DNA of 64,000 nucleotides. Origin: Apilactobacillus apisilvae (GTDB lineage: Bacteria; Bacillota; Bacilli; Lactobacillales; Lactobacillaceae). How positions within the stretch are numbered: position 1 is the stretch's first letter; each line of letters begins with the position of its first letter. The notes beneath the pieces are model-generated. The model was not told the origin of the DNA and ran no database searches. It worked only from the letters and a program-made list of their open reading frames with translations. Below, one piece after another: positions 20,263-30,709 of the stretch. Where the stretch lies: assembly GCF_023380225.1 (NCBI RefSeq), contig NZ_CP093362.1, forward strand, positions 558,001 through 622,000, read 5' to 3'. Both the position numbers and the translations under genes were made by a program.

Positions 20263-21641
20263 TTTTCTTCCTTCTTTCCAGTTAAATTTTCTACGTCTTT
20301 TATAAATTGGTCACCACGAACTTCAAAAGTTGAAAATTGATCCCAACTAGCATTAGCTGGAGAAAGTAATATAATATCTCCTTGATTACTTAATTTGTAT
20401 GCCAATGGAACAGCTTCATCTAAGTTATTAACTAATTTAATATTTTTTATATTCGCTTGTTTGGCAGCATCTTCTAATAAGTATCTAGTTTCACCAAACA
20501 AAACAATACCGCTAACATGTTTTTTTAAATCAGGAACTAATTGATCAAACTTATATCCTCGATCCAATCCACCAGCTAACAAAACTACCGGTTTATTAAA
20601 TCCTCTTAAGGCCATTTGAGTAGCTTCAATATCAGTAGCTTTAGAGTCATTATAGAATTTTCTATCTTCACTTTCTAAAACATATTGAACACGATGCCTA
20701 ACTCCACCGAATGTTTCTAAAACATGTTTAATTGCTACATTAGAACGTTGCTTAATCTTTGCAACAGCAATTGCAGCTAAAGCATTCTCAATATTTTGTT
20801 CACCAGGGATTCTAATGTTTTGGGCATCCATTATATATTCATCTTTAAAATATAATTTTCCATCCTTTTCATAAGCACCCTTGGTAGAATTCCCTTTTCT
20901 AGAAAATGGAATGACTTGAGCATTACTTTTTTTACTCAAAGATCGCCATTCTTCATTATCAAAATTAACAATAAAAAAGTCGTTTTTATTTTGATTCATA
21001 GTAATACGCATTTTTGCATTTACATAATTTTGTCTAGTCTTATGATAATCCAAGTGATTAGAAAAAATATTAGTTAAAACAGCAATGTGTGGATGTAGTT
21101 CAGTAATCCCTAATAACATAAAACTTGAAAGTTCCATAACGATATCATCATCTGAATTAGATTTTTCAGCAACGTTACTAGCAGGAACCCCAATATTACC
21201 AGCAACTCGGGACTCTCCAGAAGTTCTTTCCATATTCAACATTTTGTTAATCATAGTAGTAGTTGTTGTTTTACCATTACTACCAGTTACACCAATTAAT
21301 TCAGCATCAGTAATTTCACTTGCTAATTCAACTTCCACAATAATTGGTAATTTTAATTCTTGTGCTTTTTTAACAATGGGTGTGTCATAAGGAATACCTG
21401 GGTTTTTAACAACTAAGTCAAAATCATTAGATGCCAAAATATCTGGAGACTGTTTGCCAGCAAGCACTTTTACTCCGATAGATTCTAAAAGCGCTTTATC
21501 AGTTATTTGTTCTTCGGTTTTGGAGTCACTTAATACTACCTTAGCACCTAATTTAATTAACAACTTGGCAGCATTAGTACCACTTTTACCAGCGCCTAAC
21601 ACTAATATATTTTTATTTGTATATTTATTTATGTTTTTCAT
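20259..21641 (-). CDS. murD: UDP-N-acetylmuramoylalanine--D-glutamate ligase MurD
   Basis: 460 residues. Adds D-Glu to UDP-MurNAc-L-Ala. [14 protein letters not shown] near 15-28 starts the nucleotide-sugar domain. ATP loop [13 protein letters not shown] is at 117-129, [10 protein letters not shown] carries the carbamylated-Lys region contacts, and [15 protein letters not shown] begins the C-terminal domain with [12 protein letters not shown] near its end. Between mraY and murG in the usual order, overlapping murG by 4 nt. Confidence 0.98.
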   Translation of the reverse strand: MKNINKYTNKNILVLGAGKSGTNAAKLLIKLGAKVVLSDSKTEEQITDKALLESIGVKVLAGKQSPDILASNDFDLVVKNPGIPYDTPIVKKAQELKLPIIVEVELASEITDAELIGVTGSNGKTTTTTMINKMLNMERTSGESRVAGNIGVPASNVAEKSNSDDDIVMELSSFMLLGITELHPHIAVLTNIFSNHLDYHKTRQNYVNAKMRITMNQNKNDFFIVNFDNEEWRSLSKKSNAQVIPFSRKGNSTKGAYEKDGKLYFKDEYIMDAQNIRIPGEQNIENALAAIAVAKIKQRSNVAIKHVLETFGGVRHRVQYVLESEDRKFYNDSKATDIEATQMALRGFNKPVVLLAGGLDRGYKFDQLVPDLKKHVSGIVLFGETRYLLEDAAKQANIKNIKLVNNLDEAVPLAYKLSNQGDIILLSPANASWDQFSTFEVRGDQFIKDVENLTGKKEEK

Positions 21642-21668
21642 AATAAATTCCTCTAATCATATAGAATT

Positions 21669-22625
21669 TTAAATAATAGTCATTACTCCTGTAATAGCTG
21701 TGAAGGTTGCAACTAACCAAAAAACAATATCAATTTTCCATTCTGACCAACCTAACATCTCAAAATGATGATGAATAGGTGACATTAAAAATATTCTTTT
21801 TCCAGTCAATTTAAAGGAAGTAACTTGGATCATTACACTTAGGGTTTCAATAACAAATACTAATCCAATCCATATTAAAGATAATTCATGATGTAATAAA
21901 ATTGAAACAGCAGCTAATGAACCTCCTAAAGCTAATGAACCCATATCGCCCATAAATATTTTGGCAGGTTTATGATTAAAAATTAAAAATGCCAATAAAC
22001 CACCAACAACTGCTGAACAAAAAATCACTACGTCGGTTTGGTGTTGAGCATATGCAATAACTCCGTATGCTGCAAAAGCAATGATAGATAGTCCGGAAAC
22101 AAGGCCATCAAGACCATCAGCTAAATTCACCGCATTGGAAAAACCAGTTAAATAGAAAATAACAAAGATAACATATAACCATCCCATATTAAGATCACCA
22201 TAAAATGGTATATTTAATGCCATTGGGAAATGCTGGGAATAAACAAAAGTGAATACAAGTCCACCAATAATTTGACCAAAAAGTTTTTGCCAAGCTTTTA
22301 AACCTTCATTTTGTCTTCTAAAAAGTTTTATGCTGTCGTCCCACATTCCTAAAAGTCCATATAAGACTAATATAAAAAGCAAAATTAAAATTGTCATATT
22401 AAAATTATGCATAAATAATCCAGTAATCAAACTAGCAATTATTATCGAAATAATAAAAAGAAGTCCACCCATAGTTGGTGTCCCTGATTTTTTTTCGTGC
22501 CACTTTGGACCTTCTTCCCTTATCATTTGACCCTCATGTTTTCTTCTAAAATAGCCAATCAAAGATGGCATAAAAATCAACGTTATTAAGAAACTTAAGA
22601 TTATCGGTAAAAAAACATTTATCAT
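21669..22625 (-). CDS. mraY: Phospho-MurNAc-pentapeptide transferase MraY
   Basis: 318 residues, about ten membrane helices. Makes lipid I from UDP-MurNAc-pentapeptide and undecaprenyl phosphate. [10 protein letters not shown] near 45-55, the aspartates of [12 protein letters not shown] near 163-174, [12 protein letters not shown] near 224-235 and the histidine cluster MSPIHHHFE near 283-291 are the catalytic and metal-binding signatures. Start ATG at 22625. The gap to murD is 27 nt. Confidence 0.98.
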   Translation of the reverse strand: MINVFLPIILSFLITLIFMPSLIGYFRRKHEGQMIREEGPKWHEKKSGTPTMGGLLFIISIIIASLITGLFMHNFNMTILILLFILVLYGLLGMWDDSIKLFRRQNEGLKAWQKLFGQIIGGLVFTFVYSQHFPMALNIPFYGDLNMGWLYVIFVIFYLTGFSNAVNLADGLDGLVSGLSIIAFAAYGVIAYAQHQTDVVIFCSAVVGGLLAFLIFNHKPAKIFMGDMGSLALGGSLAAVSILLHHELSLIWIGLVFVIETLSVMIQVTSFKLTGKRIFLMSPIHHHFEMLGWSEWKIDIVFWLVATFTAITGVMTII

Positions 22626-22644
22626 AATATATTACATTCCATTT

Positions 22645-24798
22645 CTATTTAAATTTAACACTTAATTTAGACATATCATAAATTGGACTATTAGGTAAAA
22701 TACTTTGTTGGTATGCATATCCATCACCTTGCAAGTCAACAGATATTCCTGCCATTCTGCAATAAGTTGCAACGTCATATCTAGACCAACCCTTAAAGTT
22801 TGCCAATTTTTTATCACCATCGGTTTGTAAAATAACTAATCTATCCTTTGTAACCTTTTCATATGGATCAATTGATTGGTCCATAACTTTATTACCATTA
22901 CCAATGACAATATATTTAACTTTAGATTTTTTCATCTTATTTTTAGCATCATCTATACTGTCATTAACAATTTTGGGAACTTCGACATCATTTGAATTAT
23001 TAGCATTAACGTTTTCTTCTAAAGCTAAACGCATCACTGGGTTAAATATTTGTGCCATTAATTGAGAAGCAGTTTTACCAGCAGGTAATTTAGGCTGTTT
23101 CATAGTTAAATATAAAATGTATTTAGGATTATTGGCGGGTGCAATTCCGGCAACAGAATATAGATAACTATCATCACCAGAAGCGTATCCAGATTTACCA
23201 TCACTGACTTGTGCAGTACCCGTTTTAGCTGCAATTTTGTATCCAGGAATTTTATAATCAGCACCAATTCCATAAGGTTGATAAACAACATCTTCCATAT
23301 GTTTGATAACTTTTTTAGATGTTTCAGAAGTAATTGGATTACCAACTATTTTAGGTGGTAATTCTTGAATTAATTTTTTATTTTTCGGATTAACAATTTT
23401 AGATACAAATCTCGGTTGAAGCATTTTTCCATCATTAGCAATCGAAGTTAACGCTCTAACCATTTGAAGAGCATTAACTTGAATCCCCTGTCCAAAAGCA
23501 GTATTAGCCTGTTCAATTGGATATTGGAACTGAACACTACCATTTTCTTCACCTGAAAAACCTGTATTAGATGGTTTAAAGAATTGAAAGCGATTCATAT
23601 ATTGACGCCAAGTCTTAGGTCCCATATTTTGTTCCAGGTGAGCCATTGCAACGTTACTTGATAGTGCGAAACCTTTATTGTAACTAATTGTTCCCCATCC
23701 GGCAGGATTCCAATCGGGAACAACACGTCCATCAATAAAATACTGACCAGATGTATAAGTTGCATTACCATTATAATGTCCACTATTAATAGAAGATGCA
23801 ACTGTAAATATTTTCATTGTTGAACCTGGTTCATAAGAATCTTGTACCAATGTATTTCGCCAAATTTTGTCCAATCCCTGTTTAGTAGTTGCATTAAATG
23901 TTGGTCTTTGAGTTGCAGCTAAAATGTCTCCAGTTTTTGCGTTCGCCAAAACTGCATTCATAGTTGAAGGATGAGCTTGATTATATACATTGGTCATTTC
24001 AGTTTCTAATAAAGACTGTAAACGATAGTCTAAAGTGGTGTAAACATCATCACCATTTTTGACTTTTTTACTTTTATTATTCTTATTAGGAATTTCTACA
24101 CCGGTACTATCTTTTTGTTCTTCGCTATAACCGTCTGTTCCTGTCAGTAACTTGTTATATATTTGTTCAATTCCCATTTGACCTACTAATTGAGAAGAAC
24201 CATTTTTAGTATTTAACGGCGAAGCATATCCAATAATATGTGAAGCAAACTCTCCATTTGGATAAATTCTAGATGGTTGTTGTGTAAAACCTAAACCAGA
24301 AACATGCTTATTTTCTAATTTTTTCCTAGTAATTAATGAAATATTGGAACCAGCACTTCCAAACTCAACTTGAAAGGCATTATTTTTAGGAGACAAATTT
24401 TTTAGTGCTTGTTTATAAGAAATCGGTAAAACATCAGAAATAGCTCGAGCAACCTTTTTCTTATTAGTTACATACATTGGTTTATGATTAATATCCAAAT
24501 AATTTTTATTCAAAACAGCATATAAAGTATACTTACTAGTATCTTCGGCCAAAGGTTGACCATTAGCATCGTAAATAGTTCCTCTTTTAGAAGGAATAAC
24601 CTTATTTTGTGTATAAAGATTATGAGCTAACTGACTTAAATTAACTCCTTGAACATGCTTGAATACTGAAATGTATGAAAATCTTAACCCAATACACAAA
24701 AAAACGCCCATACATAGCAACAACAAAAGTTGTCCAACATGGCTACGATTTTTTTGGCGTTTTTTTAGTTTAGGATTGCTATTCAATTTATTACTCAT
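22645..24798 (-). CDS. ftsI: Division-specific class B penicillin-binding protein (PBP2X/PBP2B, FtsI family) with PASTA domains
   Basis: 717 residues. Septal transpeptidase. Short basic cytoplasmic tail, membrane helix 22-40, pedestal domain with SKRGTIYDANG at 70-80, then the transpeptidase: SXXK at Ser326-Lys329 (EPGSTMKIF), SSN at 380-382, KTGTAQV near 528. Two PASTA-like repeats occupy the last 120 residues (VEVPKIVNDSIDDAKNKM and FKGWSRYDVATYCRMAGIS). The stop codon of ftsL overlaps its start by 4 nt. Placement between ftsL and mraY fits PBP2X of streptococci and PBP2B of bacilli. Confidence 0.96.
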   Translation of the reverse strand: MSNKLNSNPKLKKRQKNRSHVGQLLLLLCMGVFLCIGLRFSYISVFKHVQGVNLSQLAHNLYTQNKVIPSKRGTIYDANGQPLAEDTSKYTLYAVLNKNYLDINHKPMYVTNKKKVARAISDVLPISYKQALKNLSPKNNAFQVEFGSAGSNISLITRKKLENKHVSGLGFTQQPSRIYPNGEFASHIIGYASPLNTKNGSSQLVGQMGIEQIYNKLLTGTDGYSEEQKDSTGVEIPNKNNKSKKVKNGDDVYTTLDYRLQSLLETEMTNVYNQAHPSTMNAVLANAKTGDILAATQRPTFNATTKQGLDKIWRNTLVQDSYEPGSTMKIFTVASSINSGHYNGNATYTSGQYFIDGRVVPDWNPAGWGTISYNKGFALSSNVAMAHLEQNMGPKTWRQYMNRFQFFKPSNTGFSGEENGSVQFQYPIEQANTAFGQGIQVNALQMVRALTSIANDGKMLQPRFVSKIVNPKNKKLIQELPPKIVGNPITSETSKKVIKHMEDVVYQPYGIGADYKIPGYKIAAKTGTAQVSDGKSGYASGDDSYLYSVAGIAPANNPKYILYLTMKQPKLPAGKTASQLMAQIFNPVMRLALEENVNANNSNDVEVPKIVNDSIDDAKNKMKKSKVKYIVIGNGNKVMDQSIDPYEKVTKDRLVILQTDGDKKLANFKGWSRYDVATYCRMAGISVDLQGDGYAYQQSILPNSPIYDMSKLSVKFK

Positions 24799-25160
24799 TT
24801 ACTTACATTCCTTACATTTTTATTAGACAATGACAAATTAGATTTTTTGGCAATATTTTGTAATCTGTTACTACTTTGTAGCTCACCAATCTCCTGTCTT
24901 AAATAAGTATTATTGTTATCAATTTTACTTAAAGAAGATTCAATTGATTGTAATCCAGTAGAATAATTGCCCAAAGTAATTTTTGCTCCAACTAAACATA
25001 ACATTAATATAAATATAGTTACAGTTCCTACAAATAAAACTGATTTTTCAAACTTAGACAAAGAAAGATGAATTTTTTCCGTATTATTAGTAGCTGGTTT
25101 TTTAGAAACATTACTATAAGCATTATTATATTTCTTTCTAGCTAAATTATTTTGTGACAT
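24795..25160 (-). CDS. ftsL: Cell-division protein FtsL
   Basis: 121 residues. Bitopic protein: basic, Asn-rich cytoplasmic tail (1-50), membrane helix about 52-72 (SVLFVGTVTIFILMLCLVGA), then a short extracellular leucine-zipper-like coiled coil (GLQSIESSLSKIDNNNTYLR). FtsL pairs with DivIC and DivIB to activate septal PBPs. Sequence is poorly conserved, so the call relies on size, topology and position between rsmH and the PBP gene, with which it overlaps by ATGA. Confidence 0.92.
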   Translation of the reverse strand: MSQNNLARKKYNNAYSNVSKKPATNNTEKIHLSLSKFEKSVLFVGTVTIFILMLCLVGAKITLGNYSTGLQSIESSLSKIDNNNTYLRQEIGELQSSNRLQNIAKKSNLSLSNKNVRNVSK

Positions 25161-25184
25161 TTAAATTACTCTTTTCTATGTTAT

Positions 25185-26132
25185 TTAATTGCTTATTCTC
25201 TGTATTATTCTAAGCTTAGCACTATGTGAACGATGATTCTCTTCAAGTTCCTCGCCACTAGGTAAAATTGGTTTACGACTAACCAATTTATATTTGGGTT
25301 GCATTTCAGGCGGGATAACCGGTAAATTATGTGGTAAATTCATAATAATAGTTTTTTCTTTAAACATAGTTTTAACTAGTCGATCTTCTAGAGACTGAAA
25401 TGTAATAACGCAGATTCTCCCATTGACTCCAATTAAATCAATAGCCGATTCTAAAGATGTTTCTAAAGCACCTAGTTCATCATTAACTGCAATTCTTAAA
25501 GCTTGAAAAACTTTTTTTGCTGGATGACCACCATGTCTTCTAGCCGCTGCTGGAATTCCTTGCTTAATTACCTCAACTAATTCTTCAGTTGTGTCAATTG
25601 ATGATTTTTCTCGATTATTTTCGATTGCTCGAGCAACTTGCTTAGAAAATTTTTCTTCTCCATATCTAAAGAATATTTTAACTAATTTGTTGTATGGCCA
25701 ATTATTGACTATTTGCCAAGCATCTAAAGAATTACGTTGATCCATTCGCATATCTAATCGAGCATTGTGTTGATAACTAAATCCACGACTAGCATCATCA
25801 AATTGTGGAGATGAAACCCCTAAATCGTAAATAATTCCATCAACTGAAGTAACGTCCAATTCATCTAAAGCTTCACTAATATTTTTAAAATTGTCACGAA
25901 TAAACGAAACTTTTCCAGCTGATATGTATTTTTTTAAGTGTTCTTGATTATATTCAATTGCAACTTGATCTTGATCAAAAGAATATAAATGACCTTTGTC
26001 CAATTGTTGCAATATTTTCTCACTATGTCCACCACCGCCTAAAGTACAATCAACATATATTCCATTTGGATTAATATTTAAGCCATCAACTGCTTCATTA
26101 AGTAGTACTGTTTCATGATGAAATTTTACCAT
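25185..26132 (-). CDS. rsmH: 16S rRNA (cytosine1402-N4)-methyltransferase RsmH (MraW)
   Basis: 315 residues from ATG 26132, which has AGAGGTG 6 nt upstream; a GTG three codons earlier falls inside that SD. SAM-dependent methylation of C1402 in the ribosomal P site. [15 protein letters not shown] start, [15 protein letters not shown] motif I near 30-44, [15 protein letters not shown] near 100-114 and [15 protein letters not shown] near 225 are typical. First gene of the dcw series here; mraZ, which normally precedes it, is missing. Confidence 0.97.
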   Translation of the reverse strand: MVKFHHETVLLNEAVDGLNINPNGIYVDCTLGGGGHSEKILQQLDKGHLYSFDQDQVAIEYNQEHLKKYISAGKVSFIRDNFKNISEALDELDVTSVDGIIYDLGVSSPQFDDASRGFSYQHNARLDMRMDQRNSLDAWQIVNNWPYNKLVKIFFRYGEEKFSKQVARAIENNREKSSIDTTEELVEVIKQGIPAAARRHGGHPAKKVFQALRIAVNDELGALETSLESAIDLIGVNGRICVITFQSLEDRLVKTMFKEKTIIMNLPHNLPVIPPEMQPKYKLVSRKPILPSGEELEENHRSHSAKLRIIQRISN

Positions 26133-26243
26133 TAGGGTCACCTCTTTTATATATTTTTTATAAAATAATCGATTAAAGTATATTTAATTAAATTCTACCA
26201 CTATAATAGACTTTACACCACCACATTATCATTATTCATATAA

Positions 26244-26269
26244 TAAAAAAGCCATCTAAAAAGATGACT
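26244..26269 (-). terminator. Intrinsic terminator after the DUF3397 gene
   Basis: Minus-strand stem AGTCATCT with AGATGGCT (8 bp with one G-U), loop TTTT, then a T-run. It insulates the DUF3397 gene from rsmH, so the dcw cluster should have its own promoter within 26133-26243. Confidence 0.75.
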
Positions 26270-26270
26270 T

Positions 26271-26600
26271 TTATAAAATTTGATAACCATAAATAAAAAT
26301 TGTTAAAATCCACGCTAAAAACATATATATAATGCCTAATTTCCAAAATAACTTATAAAATTTAATAATATTAGCATCATTAGATCTAAATAAGTAAAAA
26401 ATGCCTAAAATAATGCCTAAAATAACCCAAATAAATAATACTAAAGGTAAGTAAGATGTTCCATTTTTGTTTAAAGATATTTGATAAATATAAAAACCAT
26501 TAATTAGTGGGAAAAAGTCACTAATACTTAAATTATTTGGAAAATATTTATTTACAATAGATTTAATAGAAGTGAATATCAACGAAACTATAAAAAGCAA
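26271..26600 (-). CDS. DUF3397-family membrane protein
   Basis: At least 109 residues, with three to four hydrophobic helices (about 1-12, 48-68, 84-108). The pattern FRSNDANIIKFYKLFWKLGIIY resembles the DUF3397 signature of lactobacilli and streptococci, whose genes usually lie just upstream of mraZ and rsmH; I assign it from this and from position. The 5' end is uncertain. The given start is TTG without a clear SD, while the frame stays open upstream to a stop near 26663 with only ATT/ATA codons as alternatives (AGAAAGAAG lies close to those). Function unknown. Confidence 0.7.
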   Translation of the reverse strand: MLFIVSLIFTSIKSIVNKYFPNNLSISDFFPLINGFYIYQISLNKNGTSYLPLVLFIWVILGIILGIFYLFRSNDANIIKFYKLFWKLGIIYMFLAWILTIFIYGYQIL

Positions 26601-26742
26601 TACTATTTGAAATAATATTAAACTTAGAAATAAAAAAGGACTAATTATAATTCATCTTCTTTCTTTAAAATTTGAATTTGCAATATATAATTATCAATTG
26701 TAAACTTAGTACTAATATATTGTGTAGAAAGTGGTGCAATTA

Positions 26743-26859
26743 ATGGCTAAAAAGAAAAAATCAAGATTCCAAATAATTACTATGATTTTTGTTTGGGTTA
26801 TGATAATTTCGACAGTTGCTGGTTTAGTACTGGGATCTGTATATTCAATAATGCAATAA
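26743..26859 (+). CDS. DUF4044-family micropeptide, single membrane span
   Basis: 38 residues starting MAKKKKSRFQ. Very basic N-terminus and one hydrophobic helix (about 11-35, ITMIFVWVMIISTVAGLVLG). This matches my recollection of the DUF4044 family (PF13253), tiny membrane proteins of Lactobacillales encoded near the dcw cluster. GAAAGTGGTG about 7 nt upstream may act as SD. It is oriented away from DUF3397 and converges on ftsK with a shared terminator. Function unknown. Confidence 0.78.
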   Translation: MAKKKKSRFQIITMIFVWVMIISTVAGLVLGSVYSIMQ

Positions 26860-26861
26860 CA

Positions 26862-26890
26862 AAAAATGGAACCTAAGTGGTTCCATTTTT
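26862..26890. terminator. Bidirectional terminator between DUF4044 gene and ftsK
   Basis: Perfect 12-bp stem AAAAATGGAACC (26862-26873) with GGTTCCATTTTT (26879-26890), loop of five bases, T-runs on both strands. It serves the convergent DUF4044 and ftsK genes. Confidence 0.88.
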
Positions 26891-26896
26891 TTATTT

Positions 26897-29248
26897 TTAA
26901 GAATCACTAGGTTGCTTATAAACTTGTCGTGGCTTACTACCCTCTTGTGGTCCTATATATCCACGCTGTTCTAAATCATCTATAATTCTAGCAGCACGAT
27001 TATAACCAATTCTAAAGTTACGTTGCAATAAAGAAGTACTTGCTTTTTGTTCCTGAACAACAAATTTTAATGCATCTCCAAATAATTCGTCCTGATCTTC
27101 TGTTGCTTCCTCTTGCTTAATTTCTTCATCAGAAACAGTCATAGAATCATCATAATCAGCTGTTTGTTGTTGCTTTATGTAATCAACAACATTTTCTACA
27201 TCATCATCAGAAATAAATGCTCCTTGAATACGAGCTGGCTTATTTTTATCAATAGGTAGATATAACATATCTCCTCGTCCTAATAATTTTTCAGCTCCGT
27301 TAGTATCAATAATGGTTCTAGAATCAACACCACTAGAGACGGCAAAAGCAATTCTAGAAGGAACATTTGATTTAATTAATCCTGTAATAACATCAACTGA
27401 AGGCCTTTGAGTAGCCAAAATCATATGAATTCCAGCTGCACGCCCCATTTGAGCTAATCTAATAATAGCGCTCTCTACTTCATTCGAAACAGTCATCATT
27501 AAATCTGCCAATTCATCCACAACGACAACAATATAAGGTAAAGGCTCTCTATCTCCATTATCTTCTTGATTTAATTTTTTAACGTAGTCATTATAATTAC
27601 TAATTTTTCGTTGATTATTTTTAGCGAATAAATCATAACGATGTTCCATTTCTTTAACAACTTTGTTCAAAGATCTAGCAGCTTTTTTAGGTTCAGAAAC
27701 AACTGGTGTTAATAAATGTGGGATTCCATTATATACGCCTAACTCAACCTTTTTAGGATCAATAAGCATCATTTTAACCTCACTAGGTTTAGCATTTAAT
27801 AAAATACTAGTAATGATTCCATTAATCGCAACGGATTTACCACTACCAGTGGATCCAGCAATCAGTAAATGTGGCAACTTTGTCAAATCAGTTGAAATAA
27901 CATCGCCATTTACATTTCTTCCTAAAGGAACACTTAGTAAACCATGTTTTGGGCTTTGTGACTCCACAACATCCCTAAAAGAAACCATTGATACTTGTTT
28001 GTTAGGAACTTCAATTCCAATTAATGACTTTCCAGGAATTGGTGCCTCAATTCTAATATCTTTAGCAGCAAGTGCCAAGGCTAAATCGTCAGCCAAATTA
28101 ACAATTTTACTAACTTTCACCCCAATTGCTGGATGGATTTCATATTCTGTAACTGATGGTCCTAAGCTGACATTTTTAATTTCAGCATCTACACCAAAAC
28201 TATTAAGTGTCTTTTTTAAAACACCAGTATTATGGTCAATTTCCTTATACTCATCTGATTGATCCGTTTGTTTAACTTCAGATAAAAGATTATATGATGG
28301 TAAAGTATAATCACTATCATCTGCTGAACTAACGTTAATATTATTATCATCTTCTTTAGTCTCTTGATGTTTATTTATAACATCAGATACTTTGGGAGAT
28401 TCTTTATTTTCTTTATTATAATCACTAGCTATTTTATAGTCTTTGGCCTCATCTTTATCACTAATATGTTTATCCATCCAACCAGATAACTTGGGTTTAT
28501 TTTCCTCATGATTAGATTTAGAAACTTTTTTATTATCCTCAAATCTTTCTTCTTGTTTAATATTATCAGAATTATTGAATATTTTAGAACTTTTATGACT
28601 TTTTAAATGAACATTATGAATTTTATAACTTATTTTTTGTGACGATATACCAAGTTTTTTTGATAAATTTTCTGAATTTTTTTGGAACTTAGCAAATAAT
28701 TGATTCATTGAAATATTGCATAAAATTAAAGCTCCAATAACCATTGAAAGTATAGCAATAATTTCTGAACCAAGAATGGATACCAAAAAATTAAAAATAG
28801 TTAATAGAATTGCTCCAATAATACCGCCACCTAGTACGCTACTGTCATTCATACTAATAAAATCATGGGATATTAGTTGCAAATTTTGATTTATAAAATT
28901 CATACTACTATCATTTGTTAAAGTCAAAGCTGATAAAAGTAAAAGTCCACCTAAATAAATAAATAAACTTCCGATTATAATTCTTGGGTTGAATTTAAAT
29001 TTATTTCCTTTAAATAAAAGTAATCCTCCCATTAAGAAATAAATGATGTATAAAACTAGAACACTGTCACCAACAAAAAAGCGGAAAATGTTATTTAAAA
29101 TCGTACCAATAAATCCTAACTTCATTAAACTAAATAAAGCAATAACGATAAAACATAATCCAATTACATAATTATTATATTTTTTATCAACAGAAAAGAT
29201 ATGAGTATTCAATTTTTTCTTTTTACGAACTGTTTTCTTTCTAGCCAA
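26897..29248 (-). CDS. ftsK: DNA translocase FtsK/SpoIIIE
   Basis: 783 residues. Pumps chromosomal DNA through the closing septum and aids dimer resolution. Four membrane helices in the first 190 residues, an Asp/Lys/Ser-rich linker (about 200-320), the alpha/beta motor with Walker [14 protein letters not shown] near 455-468 and Walker [15 protein letters not shown] near 565, and a C-terminal winged-helix gamma domain ([23 protein letters not shown], given here in parts) reading KOPS-type sequences. Start TTG with GAGGAG upstream. The trmL gene is 14 nt upstream. Confidence 0.97.
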   Translation of the reverse strand: MARKKTVRKKKKLNTHIFSVDKKYNNYVIGLCFIVIALFSLMKLGFIGTILNNIFRFFVGDSVLVLYIIYFLMGGLLLFKGNKFKFNPRIIIGSLFIYLGGLLLLSALTLTNDSSMNFINQNLQLISHDFISMNDSSVLGGGIIGAILLTIFNFLVSILGSEIIAILSMVIGALILCNISMNQLFAKFQKNSENLSKKLGISSQKISYKIHNVHLKSHKSSKIFNNSDNIKQEERFEDNKKVSKSNHEENKPKLSGWMDKHISDKDEAKDYKIASDYNKENKESPKVSDVINKHQETKEDDNNINVSSADDSDYTLPSYNLLSEVKQTDQSDEYKEIDHNTGVLKKTLNSFGVDAEIKNVSLGPSVTEYEIHPAIGVKVSKIVNLADDLALALAAKDIRIEAPIPGKSLIGIEVPNKQVSMVSFRDVVESQSPKHGLLSVPLGRNVNGDVISTDLTKLPHLLIAGSTGSGKSVAINGIITSILLNAKPSEVKMMLIDPKKVELGVYNGIPHLLTPVVSEPKKAARSLNKVVKEMEHRYDLFAKNNQRKISNYNDYVKKLNQEDNGDREPLPYIVVVVDELADLMMTVSNEVESAIIRLAQMGRAAGIHMILATQRPSVDVITGLIKSNVPSRIAFAVSSGVDSRTIIDTNGAEKLLGRGDMLYLPIDKNKPARIQGAFISDDDVENVVDYIKQQQTADYDDSMTVSDEEIKQEEATEDQDELFGDALKFVVQEQKASTSLLQRNFRIGYNRAARIIDDLEQRGYIGPQEGSKPRQVYKQPSDS

Positions 29249-29262
29249 AAAATATTACTCCT

Positions 29263-29775
29263 CTATTTTAACTTATCATGTTCATATTCATGTGTACGAT
29301 CCAATTTAGGAAAGCCTTGTTGTCTCAATGCTTCATACACAACTATTGCGCATGTATTAGATAGATTGAGCGCACGAATGTGAGTATCATCTTGAGGAAT
29401 ACGAATTGCTTTTTCAGAATGTTTTCTCATAAATGGCTCTGGCAACCCAGTAGTCTCTTTTCCGAACATGAAATAATGGTTAAATTCAATTTTAGAATAA
29501 TCACAATCCGTATAATCTTTACTTGCAAACTTCGAAACTAAATGCAATTGATCTTTTTCTCCTAATGTTTCCATAAAATCAGGTAAATTTTCATGGTAAT
29601 TGATATCAACCTTATTCCAATAATCTAAGCCGGCTCTTTTTAAATGTTTATCATCAACTGAAAAACCCAAAGGCTTAATTAAGTCCAATACTGTATCTGT
29701 ACCTGCACAAGTTCTAGCAATATTACCAGTATTAGCAGGCATTAGTGGTTCAAACAAAACAATATGATTAGTCAT
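29263..29775 (-). CDS. trmL: tRNA (cytidine/uridine-2'-O-)-methyltransferase TrmL (SPOUT family)
   Basis: 170 residues. Methylates the 2'-OH of nucleotide 34 in tRNA-Leu. Begins NHIVLFEPLMPANTGNIARTC, whose PANTGNIARTC (13-23) is the family signature; MFGKETTGLPE near 104-114 and IRALNLSNTCAIVVYEALRQ near 129-148 form the knotted SAM site. Such enzymes act as dimers. RBS AAGGAG upstream of the ATG. Lies between rlmA and ftsK in the same direction. Confidence 0.95.
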   Translation of the reverse strand: MTNHIVLFEPLMPANTGNIARTCAGTDTVLDLIKPLGFSVDDKHLKRAGLDYWNKVDINYHENLPDFMETLGEKDQLHLVSKFASKDYTDCDYSKIEFNHYFMFGKETTGLPEPFMRKHSEKAIRIPQDDTHIRALNLSNTCAIVVYEALRQQGFPKLDRTHEYEHDKLK

Positions 29776-29786
29776 AATTTTACTCC

Positions 29787-30644
29787 TTATTTTGTAAATT
29801 TATTATCTAAAACGGTAACATCAACGGTAATTGATGTAAGTTCATTAAGCTGACTTTTTGTGAGATCTTTTGCATCTTTTCCCCAATGCATTGGTGTCAT
29901 TAACATTAAATCTTTCTGCATTCCTTGAGGAATTTTAAATTTATATTTCACTTGATGTGTAACTGAATTAGGATAATGTTCCATAAACAAATTGATAACA
30001 TTAAAATTATCATAATTTTGTTTTTGGTCATTATCACTGTACAGCTTTTTTCTTAATTCCAATAAATACCCAGAATTAGGAACAATTTTTATTAAATGTC
30101 CATTATTTTTAATAATTCGATTAAATTCATTGTAAGAAGATGGCGAAAATAAATCCATAATTATAGAAATACTATCATCATTAAACGGAAGATTAGCCAA
30201 ATCAGCAACACAATAAAATAAATTAGAATTAATCTCACTAGTTGATAAGTTAACTCCCGGTTTAGAAATATCAAACCCTATTGCGGTATCTTGATTATTT
30301 CTAATTGATTCAACCTTAGATAATGGGGTTCCTTCGCCACTACCAATATCTAAAATATTTTGTTTTCCCGATGGTATTAGACTTGAAATCTTGTTTAAAA
30401 TCCCATCAAAAAGGCCTGCCCTAATAATATTTCTTCTAGAAACCAACATATCAGTATTGTATTCGGTATTAATCTTATGATTAATAAAGTACAAAGTTCC
30501 CTTTTTAGAAATATCTAAAGAGTGATTATTAGGACAAGTAACAGAATGGTTATTTATATTTTGAAAAGGCATCCCACAATTTGGACACTTAAAAAGATTA
30601 ATATTTTGGGATAAAAATTGTTCTGCAATTTCTATTTTCTTCAT
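29787..30644 (-). CDS. 23S rRNA (guanine-N1)-methyltransferase, RlmA/TlrB type
   Basis: 285 residues. A zinc ribbon with Cys20, Cys23, Cys37 and His41 opens the protein, then a Rossmann SAM domain with NILDIGSGEGTPL near 96-108 and IIMDLFSPSSYNEF near 155. RlmA enzymes methylate G745 in Gram-negative or G748 in Gram-positive 23S rRNA, the latter linked to tylosin tolerance in TlrB. Gram-positive origin favours G748. RBS AAGGAG. It is isolated from rluA upstream by a terminator and probably co-transcribed with trmL and ftsK. Confidence 0.9.
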   Translation of the reverse strand: MKKIEIAEQFLSQNINLFKCPNCGMPFQNINNHSVTCPNNHSLDISKKGTLYFINHKINTEYNTDMLVSRRNIIRAGLFDGILNKISSLIPSGKQNILDIGSGEGTPLSKVESIRNNQDTAIGFDISKPGVNLSTSEINSNLFYCVADLANLPFNDDSISIIMDLFSPSSYNEFNRIIKNNGHLIKIVPNSGYLLELRKKLYSDNDQKQNYDNFNVINLFMEHYPNSVTHQVKYKFKIPQGMQKDLMLMTPMHWGKDAKDLTKSQLNELTSITVDVTVLDNKFTK

Positions 30645-30682
30645 TTCTAGTCTCCTTTAATTACCCTTAAGTATATCATAAT

Positions 30683-30709
30683 AAAAAGCTCCTTTTTAAG
30701 GAGCTTTTT
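30683..30709 (-). terminator. Terminator after the RluA-family gene
   Basis: Stem AAAAAGCTCC (30683-30692) with GGAGCTTTTT (30700-30709), 7-base loop and T-run on the minus strand, overlapping the stop codon of the pseudouridine synthase gene. Confidence 0.85.

Noticed and set aside
26133..26243. GTGGTGGTGTAAAG and GTGG elements upstream of rsmH, resembling MraZ boxes
   Set aside because: Only loose repeats without the regular spacing of MraZ sites, and mraZ itself is absent; could be a relic but not supportable.
27663..28262. 199-codon plus-strand frame
   Set aside because: Antisense to the conserved ftsK motor domain, with no SD; a composition shadow.
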